Part shown: positions 1 to 6,743 of the stretch, piece after piece
Layout of the letters: the number at the start of each line of letters is the position of its first letter
Numbering within the stretch: position 1 is the stretch's first letter
Assembly: GCA_020048935.1 (NCBI GenBank)
Contig: JAIFLS010000225.1
Span: 1 to 11,375 of the forward strand
Length of the DNA stretch: 11,375 nt
Source of the DNA: a bacterium
GTDB lineage: Bacteria > Verrucomicrobiota > Kiritimatiellia > UBA8416
Reading direction: 5' to 3'
The notes under the pieces: generated by a model
The model's database searches: none
Told to the model about the DNA's origin: nothing
What the model saw: only the letters and a program-made list of their open reading frames with translations
Translations under genes and position numbers: made by a program

Positions 1-1003
1 GGACGCCGATCGGTGGCTTTACTATGAAAGGCACCCGGCTGAGGCAATCCTCGAAGGTGTTCTGGGTCTTCTCGACCAGCCCGTAATCGCCGGTAAAGTC
101 GCCGTGATCCGAGAAGAGGAATACGGCACTCTTGTCGTAGATGCCGGTTTCCTTAAGAGCGTTTGTGAGCAGCCCGAATTGGTGATCGGTGCGTGCGATC
201 ATGCCGTAATACGTGGCTCGCAGTTCTGTCCAGCGATCCTCGGTCCAGTCTTGCAGGTTCTGGTTTTTCCAGATGCCTTTCTGGATTGACGGCTTGCCTG
301 CCCAGTCTTCCGGATGCATCGCCCGCCGCGGCAGCTTGTCGCGGTCGATCATGCTGAACCACGGTTCTTCCACGCAGTAGGGAGGGTGGGGGTAGTTCAG
401 GGGCAAGTACATGCAAAGCGGTTGATCGCCTTTGTAGTCGCGGATGAAGTCCAGTGCCCCCAGGACGATAGCCCAGTCGCCATCGCAATAGATCTCGTCA
501 TCCTGCTTGTCCAGCCGGCCTTTCAGGAAACTGAAGAAATTGTCGCCATCCCTGGCTCCGCGCCAGGCCAGATCGCCGCCATGGGTTCCCTCGCGTGGGC
601 TGTAACCCCAGCGCTTGTAGTCGTCGGCAGTGGGGCGAAAGCGTATGTTGCAGTAGGGGCTGATGTCGGATTGCCCCGGTGTTAAATCGTTCTTGCCGCC
701 CCACCAGACGAAATAGCCGTTGTCCTTGAGGGTCTTGAGCAGGTTTGGTTCGCCATGCTCCGGGTGCAGCATATGATGCATGGTGCGGTGGCCGCGCACA
801 TGCGGGTACCATCCGGTCATGAAGCTGCAGCGGCTGGGGGTGCAGACCGTGTTCTGGCAGAAGGCCGACGAGAAGGACACTGCATCCTGTTCCACGAGAC
901 GGTCAAGATTCGGCGTCACGGCCGCAGGATTGCCCATGTGCCCCAGCACATCACCGCGCCACTGGTCGGGGTTGAAGATGATGAGATGTGGCTTGGTTGA
1001 CAT
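1..1003 (-). CDS. Sulfatase (S1-type, formylglycine-dependent), 3' end missing
   Basis: This gene reads leftward from an ATG at 1003-1001 and stays open to the window edge, giving about 334 residues without a stop; a full S1 sulfatase is usually 450-550. The N-terminus has the strand with metal ligands (IIFNPDQWRGD, D13), then TPNLDRL, then the sulfatase signature C54-T-P-S-R58. In that motif the Cys is converted to the catalytic formylglycine. F-S-D-H-G-D (D299, H300) supplies the second metal and sulfate-binding pair. Family knowledge therefore predicts hydrolysis of sulfate esters on a carbohydrate. No signal peptide is visible, so a cytoplasmic location is inferred. An in-frame ATG at 1021 would add MRQNTV. 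I prefer 1003 because the conserved fold begins immediately after it and the 1021 codon lies inside a good promoter. No Shine-Dalgarno sequence precedes either start. It is divergent from the enzyme operon and probably co-regulated with it. Which sugar is desulfated cannot be told. Confidence 0.93.
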   Translation of the reverse strand, partial: MSTKPHLIIFNPDQWRGDVLGHMGNPAAVTPNLDRLVEQDAVSFSSAFCQNTVCTPSRCSFMTGWYPHVRGHRTMHHMLHPEHGEPNLLKTLKDNGYFVWWGGKNDLTPGQSDISPYCNIRFRPTADDYKRWGYSPREGTHGGDLAWRGARDGDNFFSFLKGRLDKQDDEIYCDGDWAIVLGALDFIRDYKGDQPLCMYLPLNYPHPPYCVEEPWFSMIDRDKLPRRAMHPEDWAGKPSIQKGIWKNQNLQDWTEDRWTELRATYYGMIARTDHQFGLLTNALKETGIYDKSAVFLFSDHGDFTGDYGLVEKTQNTFEDCLSRVPFIVKPPIGV

Positions 1004-1009
1004 GACGGT

Positions 1010-1038
1010 ATTCTGTCGCATCGAAGTGGCGGTGTCAA
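1010..1038 (-). promoter_or_regulatory. Putative sigma70 promoter for the leftward sulfatase
   Basis: On the minus strand a perfect -35 box TTGACA (1038-1033) is followed after exactly 17 bases by CAGAAT (1015-1010), a 4/6 match to TATAAT. Only six bases separate the -10 box from the A of the sulfatase ATG, so transcription would begin at or next to the start codon. That agrees with the lack of a ribosome-binding site and suggests a leaderless mRNA. Both boxes are seen in the sequence; activity is inference. Confidence 0.45.
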
Positions 1039-1046
1039 ACGGTTTG
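1036..1046. promoter_or_regulatory. Operator-like palindrome between divergent promoters
   Basis: The sequence CAAAC-G-GTTTG is an inverted repeat with 5-base arms around one central base. It overlaps the -35 box of the leftward promoter and ends eight bases before the -35 box of the rightward one, a position from which one bound protein could affect both. It is short enough to arise by chance, and no regulator gene is present to match it to. Confidence 0.25.
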
Positions 1047-1054
1047 GTTCGGAA

Positions 1055-1084
1055 TTGAAAACACAGAGTCCATGGTCGTATAAA
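1055..1084 (+). promoter_or_regulatory. Putative sigma70 promoter for the glycosidase operon
   Basis: TTGAAA (1055-1060) and TATAAA (1079-1084) are separated by 18 bases; each box is a 5/6 match to the sigma70 consensus. Transcription would start near 1091, leaving about a 100-base leader before the ATG at 1193. No riboswitch or terminator fold is obvious in the leader. A second TTGACA at 1140-1145 has no convincing -10 partner. Confidence 0.45.
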
Positions 1085-1192
1085 AGTTATGGCAAGCAAC
1101 CTGATGATCGCGTAACATGAGATCTGTATCCTTGAGAATTTGACAAGAAGTGAATTTTAGACAAGGTCTGAATCTGGAAGAGAGGAACTAGC

Positions 1193-2884
1193 ATGTTTGA
1201 TTTGCAGAAAGTCCCGTTCAGTCGTTTCGGTTCGTATTTCTCGTTGTCCGTTCATGGTGGCGCGGGCGCTGGCAAGGGGCTCCATCTGCGCTCGCTGTAC
1301 AACAAAAGCCCGCAGGTCTTCAGGGTCGAACCGGTTCGCGGCGATGAGGTGCTGGCGTACGAGACCGAGGTGACGCCCAGTCTGCTCAGGCTCAAGACCG
1401 AAGGAGGCGGGGCGATAGAGTTCGTGATCGCCGGGGCGGAAACGATGCGTATCCGCGGGCGTGGGGTCTCGTTGCGGCTGACCATGCCGAATGAACGCTG
1501 GACATTCGCCTACCAGCTTCCCGACGTTTGGGCCTTGAATATGTCGCCTTACTCGTTGCAGATCGCCGTCGAGCTGCTGCGCGGGGAGAATAATGTTGTA
1601 GCTCCATGGGAAAAGGGTCCCGGTTTCTGCTGGGAGACCAGCGGCGCGACCTTCACACTCAACCCGGGGAAGGACGGCTCCTTTGAAGTCGCCATCGACA
1701 GTTTCCTGACGACGTGGGTCAAGCAGGAGCGCCCGGACTTTGATGCGTGCCGGCGGGAGGTGGCTGACGAGTACGCGGCATGGACGGTCGGATTACCTGC
1801 CGTCGACCCTGAATACAGCCAGGCGCTGGCGCTGGCGGCCTATGTCAACTGGTCGGCGGTGCTTGCCCCGGCGGGGAACCTTACGCGTCCGACCATGTTC
1901 ATGTCGAAATACAGCATGTGCAACGTCTATCATTGGGATCACGCGTTCAACGCCATGGCGCATGTCAACCATCAGCCGGAACTGGCCTGGGATCAGCTTG
2001 TGCTTTTCCATGATCATCAGGATGACTTTGGTAAGTGCCCTTCCAGCATGGGCCGCCATGAGATCCGCTTCACGATCTCGAATCCGCCCGTCCAGGGCTG
2101 GGCCCTGCGACGGATGTGGGACATGAATCCGGTGCTGATGACACCTGCACGGATGGCGGAAGCGTACGACTATCTCTCGCGCTGGACGGACTGGCTTTGC
2201 CAGTACCGGACTTGGCCGGGCGATGGACTGCCGTTCTATCATCACGGATTTGACAGCGGCTGGGACAATTCCTCGATCTTCGATAGCGGGGTTCCGGTGA
2301 TATCCTCCGACCAGCCTGCCTACCTGATCCTGCAGATGGAGGTGCTGGCCGATCTGGCGGATGCCATGGGGATGGACGGGCAGGGTAGCGTTTGGCGTCG
2401 CCGAGCCAACTCCATGCTCGATGCGCTGATCCGGCAGCTATGGAAGACGGACCATTTCGTCGGGGTCGTCCGCCCCTCGGGCCGGGAGGTTGAATGCGAC
2501 AGCTTCATCACCTGCATGCCGATGGTGCTGGGACGGCGCTTGCCGGATCCCGTGATCCGGGCGCTGGTGGCGCGGATTCGTACATTCCTGACACCATACG
2601 GCTTGGCGACGGAAAAACTCGATAGTGCCAGCTTTAACGAAACCGGCTACTGGCGCGGCCCGATCTGGGCACCCTCCACGATGTTGGTTGTCTCAGGCCT
2701 GCTGGAGGTTGGTGAAAAGGAGTTGGCCGGGACGATCATGCGATCCTATTGCAAGCTGTGCGTGGATCATGGTTTCGCCGAGAACTTCAACCCGAAGACC
2801 GGCGACGGGCTCTACTGCCCCGCCTACACATGGACCTCCAGCGTCTTCATGCTGTTTGCGCGTGAGCTTTCAGGCAAGGGTTAA
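1193..2884 (+). CDS. GH63/MGH1-like (alpha/alpha)6-barrel glycoside hydrolase
   Basis: This 563-residue protein has an N-terminal beta-rich region (about 1-190) followed by a six-hairpin barrel. Diagnostic pieces are YHWDHAFNAM (W248-D249), SGWDNSSIFD with D358, YWRGPIW (W487 region), and GFAENFNPKTGDG with E530 near the C-terminus. In GH63 and related families (E. coli YgjK, mannosylglycerate hydrolase MGH1) the Asp of the G-x-D-N/D-S segment acts as general acid and the Glu before the N/Y-x-P-x-T-G segment as base, so D358 and E530 are the predicted pair. The family is inverting and cleaves alpha-glucosidic or alpha-mannosidic bonds; the exact sugar is unknown. There is no signal peptide, so it is probably cytoplasmic. 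GAGGA at 1182-1186, six bases before the ATG, supports the start. The TAA overlaps the next ATG by one base, so the genes are likely cotranscribed. GH15 or GH37 relatives share the fold and are the main alternatives. Confidence 0.85.
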   Translation: MFDLQKVPFSRFGSYFSLSVHGGAGAGKGLHLRSLYNKSPQVFRVEPVRGDEVLAYETEVTPSLLRLKTEGGGAIEFVIAGAETMRIRGRGVSLRLTMPNERWTFAYQLPDVWALNMSPYSLQIAVELLRGENNVVAPWEKGPGFCWETSGATFTLNPGKDGSFEVAIDSFLTTWVKQERPDFDACRREVADEYAAWTVGLPAVDPEYSQALALAAYVNWSAVLAPAGNLTRPTMFMSKYSMCNVYHWDHAFNAMAHVNHQPELAWDQLVLFHDHQDDFGKCPSSMGRHEIRFTISNPPVQGWALRRMWDMNPVLMTPARMAEAYDYLSRWTDWLCQYRTWPGDGLPFYHHGFDSGWDNSSIFDSGVPVISSDQPAYLILQMEVLADLADAMGMDGQGSVWRRRANSMLDALIRQLWKTDHFVGVVRPSGREVECDSFITCMPMVLGRRLPDPVIRALVARIRTFLTPYGLATEKLDSASFNETGYWRGPIWAPSTMLVVSGLLEVGEKELAGTIMRSYCKLCVDHGFAENFNPKTGDGLYCPAYTWTSSVFMLFARELSGKG

Positions 2885-3858
2885 TGATGAAGAGAATAGT
2901 GGTGACTATGTTGGCCTGTGCGGCGCTGCAACACGGGCTGCGGGCAGGGCAGGCAGATAAGAATGCGGGAGAAGCGGTGATGGAAGAGAAGCACATCTAC
3001 AAAGTGGTCGAAAAACGCGAGTTGAATCTTTTCGTGATCAAGCCTGCCGACTGGAAACCCGCCGATGCACGGCCTGCCGCCGTTTTCTTTCACGGTGGTG
3101 GCTGGATGGGGGGGACGCCTGCCCAGTTCAGCGAGCACGGGAAATATCTGGCGTCGCGCGGCATGGTCTGCGTCCTGGTTGAATACCGCTTGTTGACCAA
3201 GCCTGAGCAGACCCCCGAGGTCTGCATCCGGGATGCGCAGTCGGCCATGCGGTGGGTGCGCGCGCGGGCAGGTGAGCTGGGGATCGATCCGGCCCGGATC
3301 GCCAGTGGCGGCGGCTCAGCAGGCGGACATCTGGCTGCCTATTGCGGGCTGATGAACGGCATGGATGATCCACAGGACAATCTGACGGTCTCTGCCCGGG
3401 CCGACGCCATGCTGCTTTTCAACCCCGTGTTTGACAATGGTCCGTCTGGCTATGGCTATAAGCGGGTGGGTGAGAATTACATGGCTTTTTCGCCGCTTCA
3501 CAATGTCGCGACCGGTGCCCCGCCGACGATTGTCTTTTTCGGGGATCAGGACAATCTTGTCTCGGTGGAGACCGCCGCTGTGTTCAAACGCAAGATGGAT
3601 GCAGTTGGCGCAGTTTGTGAGGTCATCATCTACGAGGGCATGAAGCACGGCTTTTTCAACTACGCCATCCAGGATCACATCCCGTACTACATGACCATAC
3701 TCGCCTGCGACCGGTTCCTCGTCGATCTCGGCTGGCTACAGGGGCAACCCACCCTCGACACAGGGAATGCCGATCTGGGAACCGTGCATTCTTACCTGCT
3801 TCAATCATCGCCGAATACGAGCGGCGCAATAAACAGCAAGGAGACAATCAATGATTAA
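2884..3858 (+). CDS. Secreted alpha/beta-hydrolase esterase (BD-FAE / lipase-like)
   Basis: The 324-residue product begins with a basic, hydrophobic leader (MMKRIVVTMLACAALQHGL) typical of a signal peptide, so export is likely. It carries the oxyanion-hole motif H70-G-G-G-W, the nucleophile elbow G-G-G-S145-A-G-G-H, the acid in GDQD223NLV, and the base in MKH255GFF. This is a complete catalytic triad in the usual order and spacing. HGGGW with a GxSAGG elbow is typical of carbohydrate esterases and of hormone-sensitive-lipase or BD-FAE-like enzymes. Removal of acetyl or feruloyl groups from the polysaccharide is the likely role, but this is inference. The fold should end near residue 285; the last 40 or so residues are polar and low in recognisable structure. 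Start: AAGGG at 2876-2880 is three bases from the first ATG (2884) and six from the second (2887), so 2887 may be the true start. The end overlaps the GH43-like gene by eight bases. Confidence 0.88.
   Translation: MMKRIVVTMLACAALQHGLRAGQADKNAGEAVMEEKHIYKVVEKRELNLFVIKPADWKPADARPAAVFFHGGGWMGGTPAQFSEHGKYLASRGMVCVLVEYRLLTKPEQTPEVCIRDAQSAMRWVRARAGELGIDPARIASGGGSAGGHLAAYCGLMNGMDDPQDNLTVSARADAMLLFNPVFDNGPSGYGYKRVGENYMAFSPLHNVATGAPPTIVFFGDQDNLVSVETAAVFKRKMDAVGAVCEVIIYEGMKHGFFNYAIQDHIPYYMTILACDRFLVDLGWLQGQPTLDTGNADLGTVHSYLLQSSPNTSGAINSKETIND
3838..3843 (+). promoter_or_regulatory. Ribosome-binding site fixing the GH43-like start
   Basis: AAGGAG lies seven bases before the ATG at 3851, inside the last codons of the esterase gene. 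It favours 3851 over the in-frame ATG at 3863, which has no comparable site. Confidence 0.7.
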
Positions 3859-4756
3859 GATTATGGCAAGCAACCCCATCCTGCCCGGCATCGGGCTTTG
3901 TGATCCGCATGTCCGGATCTATAACGACCGGGCCTATCTTTACGCCACCCACGACAAGGGCCCTGATTACAAGGGTTTTGTTATGGACGACTGGTGGATC
4001 TGGTCATCCCCGGACCTGGTGCACTGGAAGCACGAGTGCACCATCCGTCCGGAAGAGACTTACTATGGCAAGCCGGATGCGAGTTGCTGGGCGGTGGATG
4101 AGATGGAGCGGAACGGGAAGCACTATTTCTACTTCTCGCGCGGTCCGCGTGATATCGGCGTCATGGTGGCGGATAGCCCGGTCGGGCCGTGGTGTGACCC
4201 GCTAGGCAAGCCCTTGCTGGCGCACGGCTCTGTCGATACCGAGATCCGCGATCCCGGTCTTTTCAAGGACGACGATGGCGAGTGCTACATCGTCTTCGGT
4301 ACGTACAAATTCTATATTGCGCGGTTGAACGCGGATATGATCTCGCTGGCTGAGACTCCGCGCCTGATCACGATTCGCAACCCCGAAGGTCCGTACGGCA
4401 AAGACAAGACCGACGACAAGCCTTATCTGCACAAACGGGATGGCATCTATTACCTTTCCTGGGGATGCTATTACGGGATGTCTGACTCGGTCTACGGTGA
4501 TTACGACTGCAAGGGCTCGATTATCTTTGACGCGGATGTTGATCCGGTGCTGCGGTACCAGCACAAGCCCATCAACCATGATCGGCACGGATCGTTCTTT
4601 GAGTGGCGCGGACAATGGTACTTCATCTGCAACGAGATGGGCATCACCCAGAACAGCCACTTCCGGGATTCATCCATTGCTTATGTCCATTATCGCGCCA
4701 GCGGGGAGATTGCCCCGCTCCGGATCACGCGGGAAGGAGTCACCTTACCGTCATGA
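3851..4756 (+). CDS. GH43-like (clan GH-F, five-bladed propeller) glycosidase
   Basis: At 301 residues this matches a single-domain five-bladed beta-propeller. The general base is seen in the first blade (LCD18PHV followed by YLYATHD). SSPDLVHWK is the common GH43 blade motif, and RD134PGLFKDDDGECY holds the pKa-modulating Asp. The third catalytic region, normally E-x-P-x-x-H-K-x-x-G-x-Y-Y, reads D189-K-P-Y-L-H-K-R-D-G-I-Y-Y, so the expected general-acid Glu appears to be Asp. Typical GH43 enzymes remove xylose, arabinose or galactose, but the subfamily here is unclear and GH117 or GH130-type propellers are alternatives. No signal peptide is visible, so it probably acts in the cytoplasm on imported oligosaccharides. 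The start is fixed by AAGGAG seven bases upstream and overlaps the esterase by eight bases. The stop TGA overlaps the next ATG (ATGA), which implies translational coupling to the GH-D-like enzyme. Confidence 0.87.
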   Translation: MIKIMASNPILPGIGLCDPHVRIYNDRAYLYATHDKGPDYKGFVMDDWWIWSSPDLVHWKHECTIRPEETYYGKPDASCWAVDEMERNGKHYFYFSRGPRDIGVMVADSPVGPWCDPLGKPLLAHGSVDTEIRDPGLFKDDDGECYIVFGTYKFYIARLNADMISLAETPRLITIRNPEGPYGKDKTDDKPYLHKRDGIYYLSWGCYYGMSDSVYGDYDCKGSIIFDADVDPVLRYQHKPINHDRHGSFFEWRGQWYFICNEMGITQNSHFRDSSIAYVHYRASGEIAPLRITREGVTLPS

Positions 4757-6525
4757 CTGAAATCAACCGGACCATCGCTGGACTGTTCTTCACCATAGAC
4801 CTGCCCATGGACGCCCTCGGTTGCGAGATCACGCCGGGGCCGGATGTCGGGGACATTCAGGAATTCCGCATTGTCATCTCGGCGGGACAGCCGGTGTGTC
4901 CTGCTCCTGTGATGATACGCTGGCGCGAGCCGATGCATGAAATCCACTACAAGTGGAATCCGGCATGCCATGAGAACCGCATGCTGGATGTGTCCGCCAG
5001 CAGCCGTCACCGTTTCACCTCCCGCATCAACTTCGCGGCACCGGTGGTCTGTCTGCACAAGATCAATGGCGAGAACACGGTCACGTTTGCCCTTTCAGAA
5101 ACGCTGTATGCGACGACCCTTATCAGCAGGATATCCGAATTCGGCTATGCCGAGTGCTGTCTGCAATTGTTCTGCGAGCCGTGGCCGGCGATCACGGAAT
5201 ACATAGTGGTTCTGCGGATTGACCGGCGGCGTCTGCCGATGCATATCTGCCTGCGCGACTGTGCCGCCTGGTGGGATGCGCTGATCCCGGGTCAATCCTT
5301 ACCAGTAACGGATGCCGCCCGGACGGCTCGCTACTGCGACTGGTACCCATTCCACGGGAAATTCACCGGGCAGCAGACCGAGCGTCAGGCGGCTCTGGCC
5401 AAGGATCTGGGCATGGGCACTTTCTGCTACGAAGCCGGCTGGGCCGACGATGCGCTCGATTATACGCCCGATGCCCGCAAGTACGACGATTTCCGGCAGC
5501 ATGTGGAGGCCTTGCATCGGCTGGGGATGCCGTTTGTCTTGTGGGTGGCCCCCTCGTTCACCAATCCGGTCAGCTGCACGCGCTTTGCCAATCAACTACT
5601 GGGCCCGCGCGATAGCGTCGGCAAGATCGAGAACCCCCGGAAAGCGCATCTCGATCCACGCTATCCTCAGGTCCGTGCCTACATCATCGAGACCTACGCA
5701 CGGCTGCTGCGGGACTACGGCATCGATGGCTTGTTCCTGGACTTTATCGAATGCTTGGGCATCCAGCCCGCCGATGAACCCGCCGATCCAGAACGCGACC
5801 TGCTATCGGTTGGCGCGGCGATTGACCTCCTGCTGCGAGATCTTGTCGAGACACTTCGCACCATCCGTCCGGATCTGCTGATCGAGTTCCGCCAGCCCTA
5901 CACCGGCCCGCGCATGCTCCGCTATGCCAACATTTTGCGCGCCGTGGATTGCGGAAATTGCTTTGCCGATAACCGGATACGGGTATTGGATATGCGCCTG
6001 CTATGTGGCTCGGTTCCCGTCCATGCCGATCCGATCATGTGGAATACCCAGGAGCCGGTTGAAAGCGCGGCCATGCAACTCACGCACACCTTGTTTTCAG
6101 TACCCCTGGTTTCGATGGATCTGGAAGCCTTGCCGGCCGATCATCTGGCGATGGTGCGTGCTTATCTCGACTTCTGGAATACCCACCGCGATGTGATCCT
6201 CGATGGGGAGCTACAGCCGCTGGAGCCACATAATGCCTATCCCGTGGTGCTGTCCCGGACGCAAGGCAAGTTGCTGGCGGCGGCCTACAGCAATGCGCTT
6301 ATCCCCGTGGCGAAACGGGCTCCCGACAACATCCTGCTGGTCAATGCGACCTACGCCGACCATCTGGTGCTCGATATGGCGGATGATCTCGGATTGCGGA
6401 CGCTCACCGTGCGCGACTGTACGGGCACCATTGTCCGGCAGGCTGATGTCCGCTATGAGGCTGGTCTCCTGCGCATCGGCATTCCCTCCAATGGCACGGC
6501 ATCCTTGGTTCGCGTTCTTGCATAG
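4753..6525 (+). CDS. Clan GH-D-like (GH36/melibiase-type) TIM-barrel glycosidase
   Basis: This is a 590-residue protein. Residues 1-190 form a beta-sandwich-like region, and a TIM barrel runs from about 195 (WYPFHGKFTGQQ, then CYEAGWADD) to about 490. A small C-terminal beta domain follows. GID325GLFLD330FIE fits the barrel strand carrying the GH36 nucleophile (D330). DLLIE378FRQPYTGPRML precedes AVD399CGNCFAD406NRIR, where the acid/base would be expected (D406 the best guess). GH36/GH27 enzymes are retaining alpha-galactosidases or alpha-N-acetylgalactosaminidases. Divergence here is large, so the substrate is uncertain and a GH31-like or new family is possible. The open frame extends upstream to 4603, but those 50 residues are the GH43-like gene read in another frame. 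I chose ATG 4753 because it forms ATGA with the preceding stop; AAGGAG lies 13 bases upstream. There is no signal peptide. It is the last gene of the tight first block. Confidence 0.78.
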   Translation: MTEINRTIAGLFFTIDLPMDALGCEITPGPDVGDIQEFRIVISAGQPVCPAPVMIRWREPMHEIHYKWNPACHENRMLDVSASSRHRFTSRINFAAPVVCLHKINGENTVTFALSETLYATTLISRISEFGYAECCLQLFCEPWPAITEYIVVLRIDRRRLPMHICLRDCAAWWDALIPGQSLPVTDAARTARYCDWYPFHGKFTGQQTERQAALAKDLGMGTFCYEAGWADDALDYTPDARKYDDFRQHVEALHRLGMPFVLWVAPSFTNPVSCTRFANQLLGPRDSVGKIENPRKAHLDPRYPQVRAYIIETYARLLRDYGIDGLFLDFIECLGIQPADEPADPERDLLSVGAAIDLLLRDLVETLRTIRPDLLIEFRQPYTGPRMLRYANILRAVDCGNCFADNRIRVLDMRLLCGSVPVHADPIMWNTQEPVESAAMQLTHTLFSVPLVSMDLEALPADHLAMVRAYLDFWNTHRDVILDGELQPLEPHNAYPVVLSRTQGKLLAAAYSNALIPVAKRAPDNILLVNATYADHLVLDMADDLGLRTLTVRDCTGTIVRQADVRYEAGLLRIGIPSNGTASLVRVLA

Positions 6526-6615
6526 TTTGCCATTGCCGGAGGGCGGTCTGGCTGCGTATGATCAGCCATGTGTTATCTTTCGGAATATGAGGGTACTGTC
6601 AAAAGTCGAAAAAAA

Positions 6616-6621
6616 TATAAA
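6616..6621 (+). promoter_or_regulatory. AT-rich tract, possible -10 element upstream of the hairpin
   Basis: TATAAA sits in an A-rich run (6609-6623) just before the hairpin. The best -35 candidate, CTGTCA at 6596-6601, is only 14 bases away, so this is a weak promoter call. The gap before the beta-helix gene makes a separate promoter reasonable, but the sequence does not prove one. Confidence 0.2.
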
Positions 6622-6636
6622 AAGGGAAATCGCTCG

Positions 6637-6709
6637 ACGAGAACGGCGACGAGAACGGGGAACGAGTAGAGAGTATCCAATCGTTCACCGTTCGCGTCGC
6701 CGTTCTCGT
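6637..6709. repeat. Long palindromic hairpin element made of 12-bp units
   Basis: Positions 6637-6665 pair with 6681-6709: 15 uninterrupted pairs, an A/G mismatch, six pairs, a G/A mismatch, then six more pairs, closing a 15-base loop. That is 27 of 29 positions paired. The left arm contains two adjacent exact copies of CGACGAGAACGG (6635-6658), and the right arm carries the matching CCGTTC-type units. A 5-base direct repeat GAAAT flanks the structure at 6626-6630 and 6715-6719, as a target-site duplication would. It codes for nothing convincing. It resembles a REP- or MITE-like dispersed palindrome, or a strong 5'-leader structure for the next gene. Confidence 0.85.
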
Positions 6710-6715
6710 ACGCCG

Positions 6716-6737
6716 AAATAGAGGGAAAATAGAGGGG
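6716..6737 (+). promoter_or_regulatory. Direct repeat overlapping the ribosome-binding site
   Basis: AAATAGAGGG occurs at 6716-6725 and again at 6727-6736. The second copy extends to GAGGGG at 6732-6737, six bases before the GTG at 6744, and is the likely Shine-Dalgarno sequence. AGGTG at 6742-6746 could instead serve the ATG at 6753. Confidence 0.5.
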
Positions 6738-6743
6738 AATCAG

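Noticed and set aside
104..1058. Plus-strand open frames opposite the first sulfatase
   Set aside because: The minus strand encodes an unbroken sulfatase with catalytic motifs through this stretch, so these are shadows.
4603..4752. N-terminal 50-residue extension of the GH-D-like enzyme
   Set aside because: It overlaps the conserved end of the GH43-like gene in another frame and reads as Pro/His/Cys-rich noise. The ATGA junction at 4753 is the better start.
6637..6709. Hairpin as an intrinsic terminator for the first block
   Set aside because: No T-run follows it on the plus strand; the downstream bases are ACGCCGAAAT. The T-rich side is on the minus strand, where no gene needs termination.
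6203..6721. Open frame of 172 residues running through the hairpin
   Set aside because: Most of it is an out-of-frame reading of the GH-D-like gene, and its Arg/Glu-rich tail is the palindromic repeat translated.
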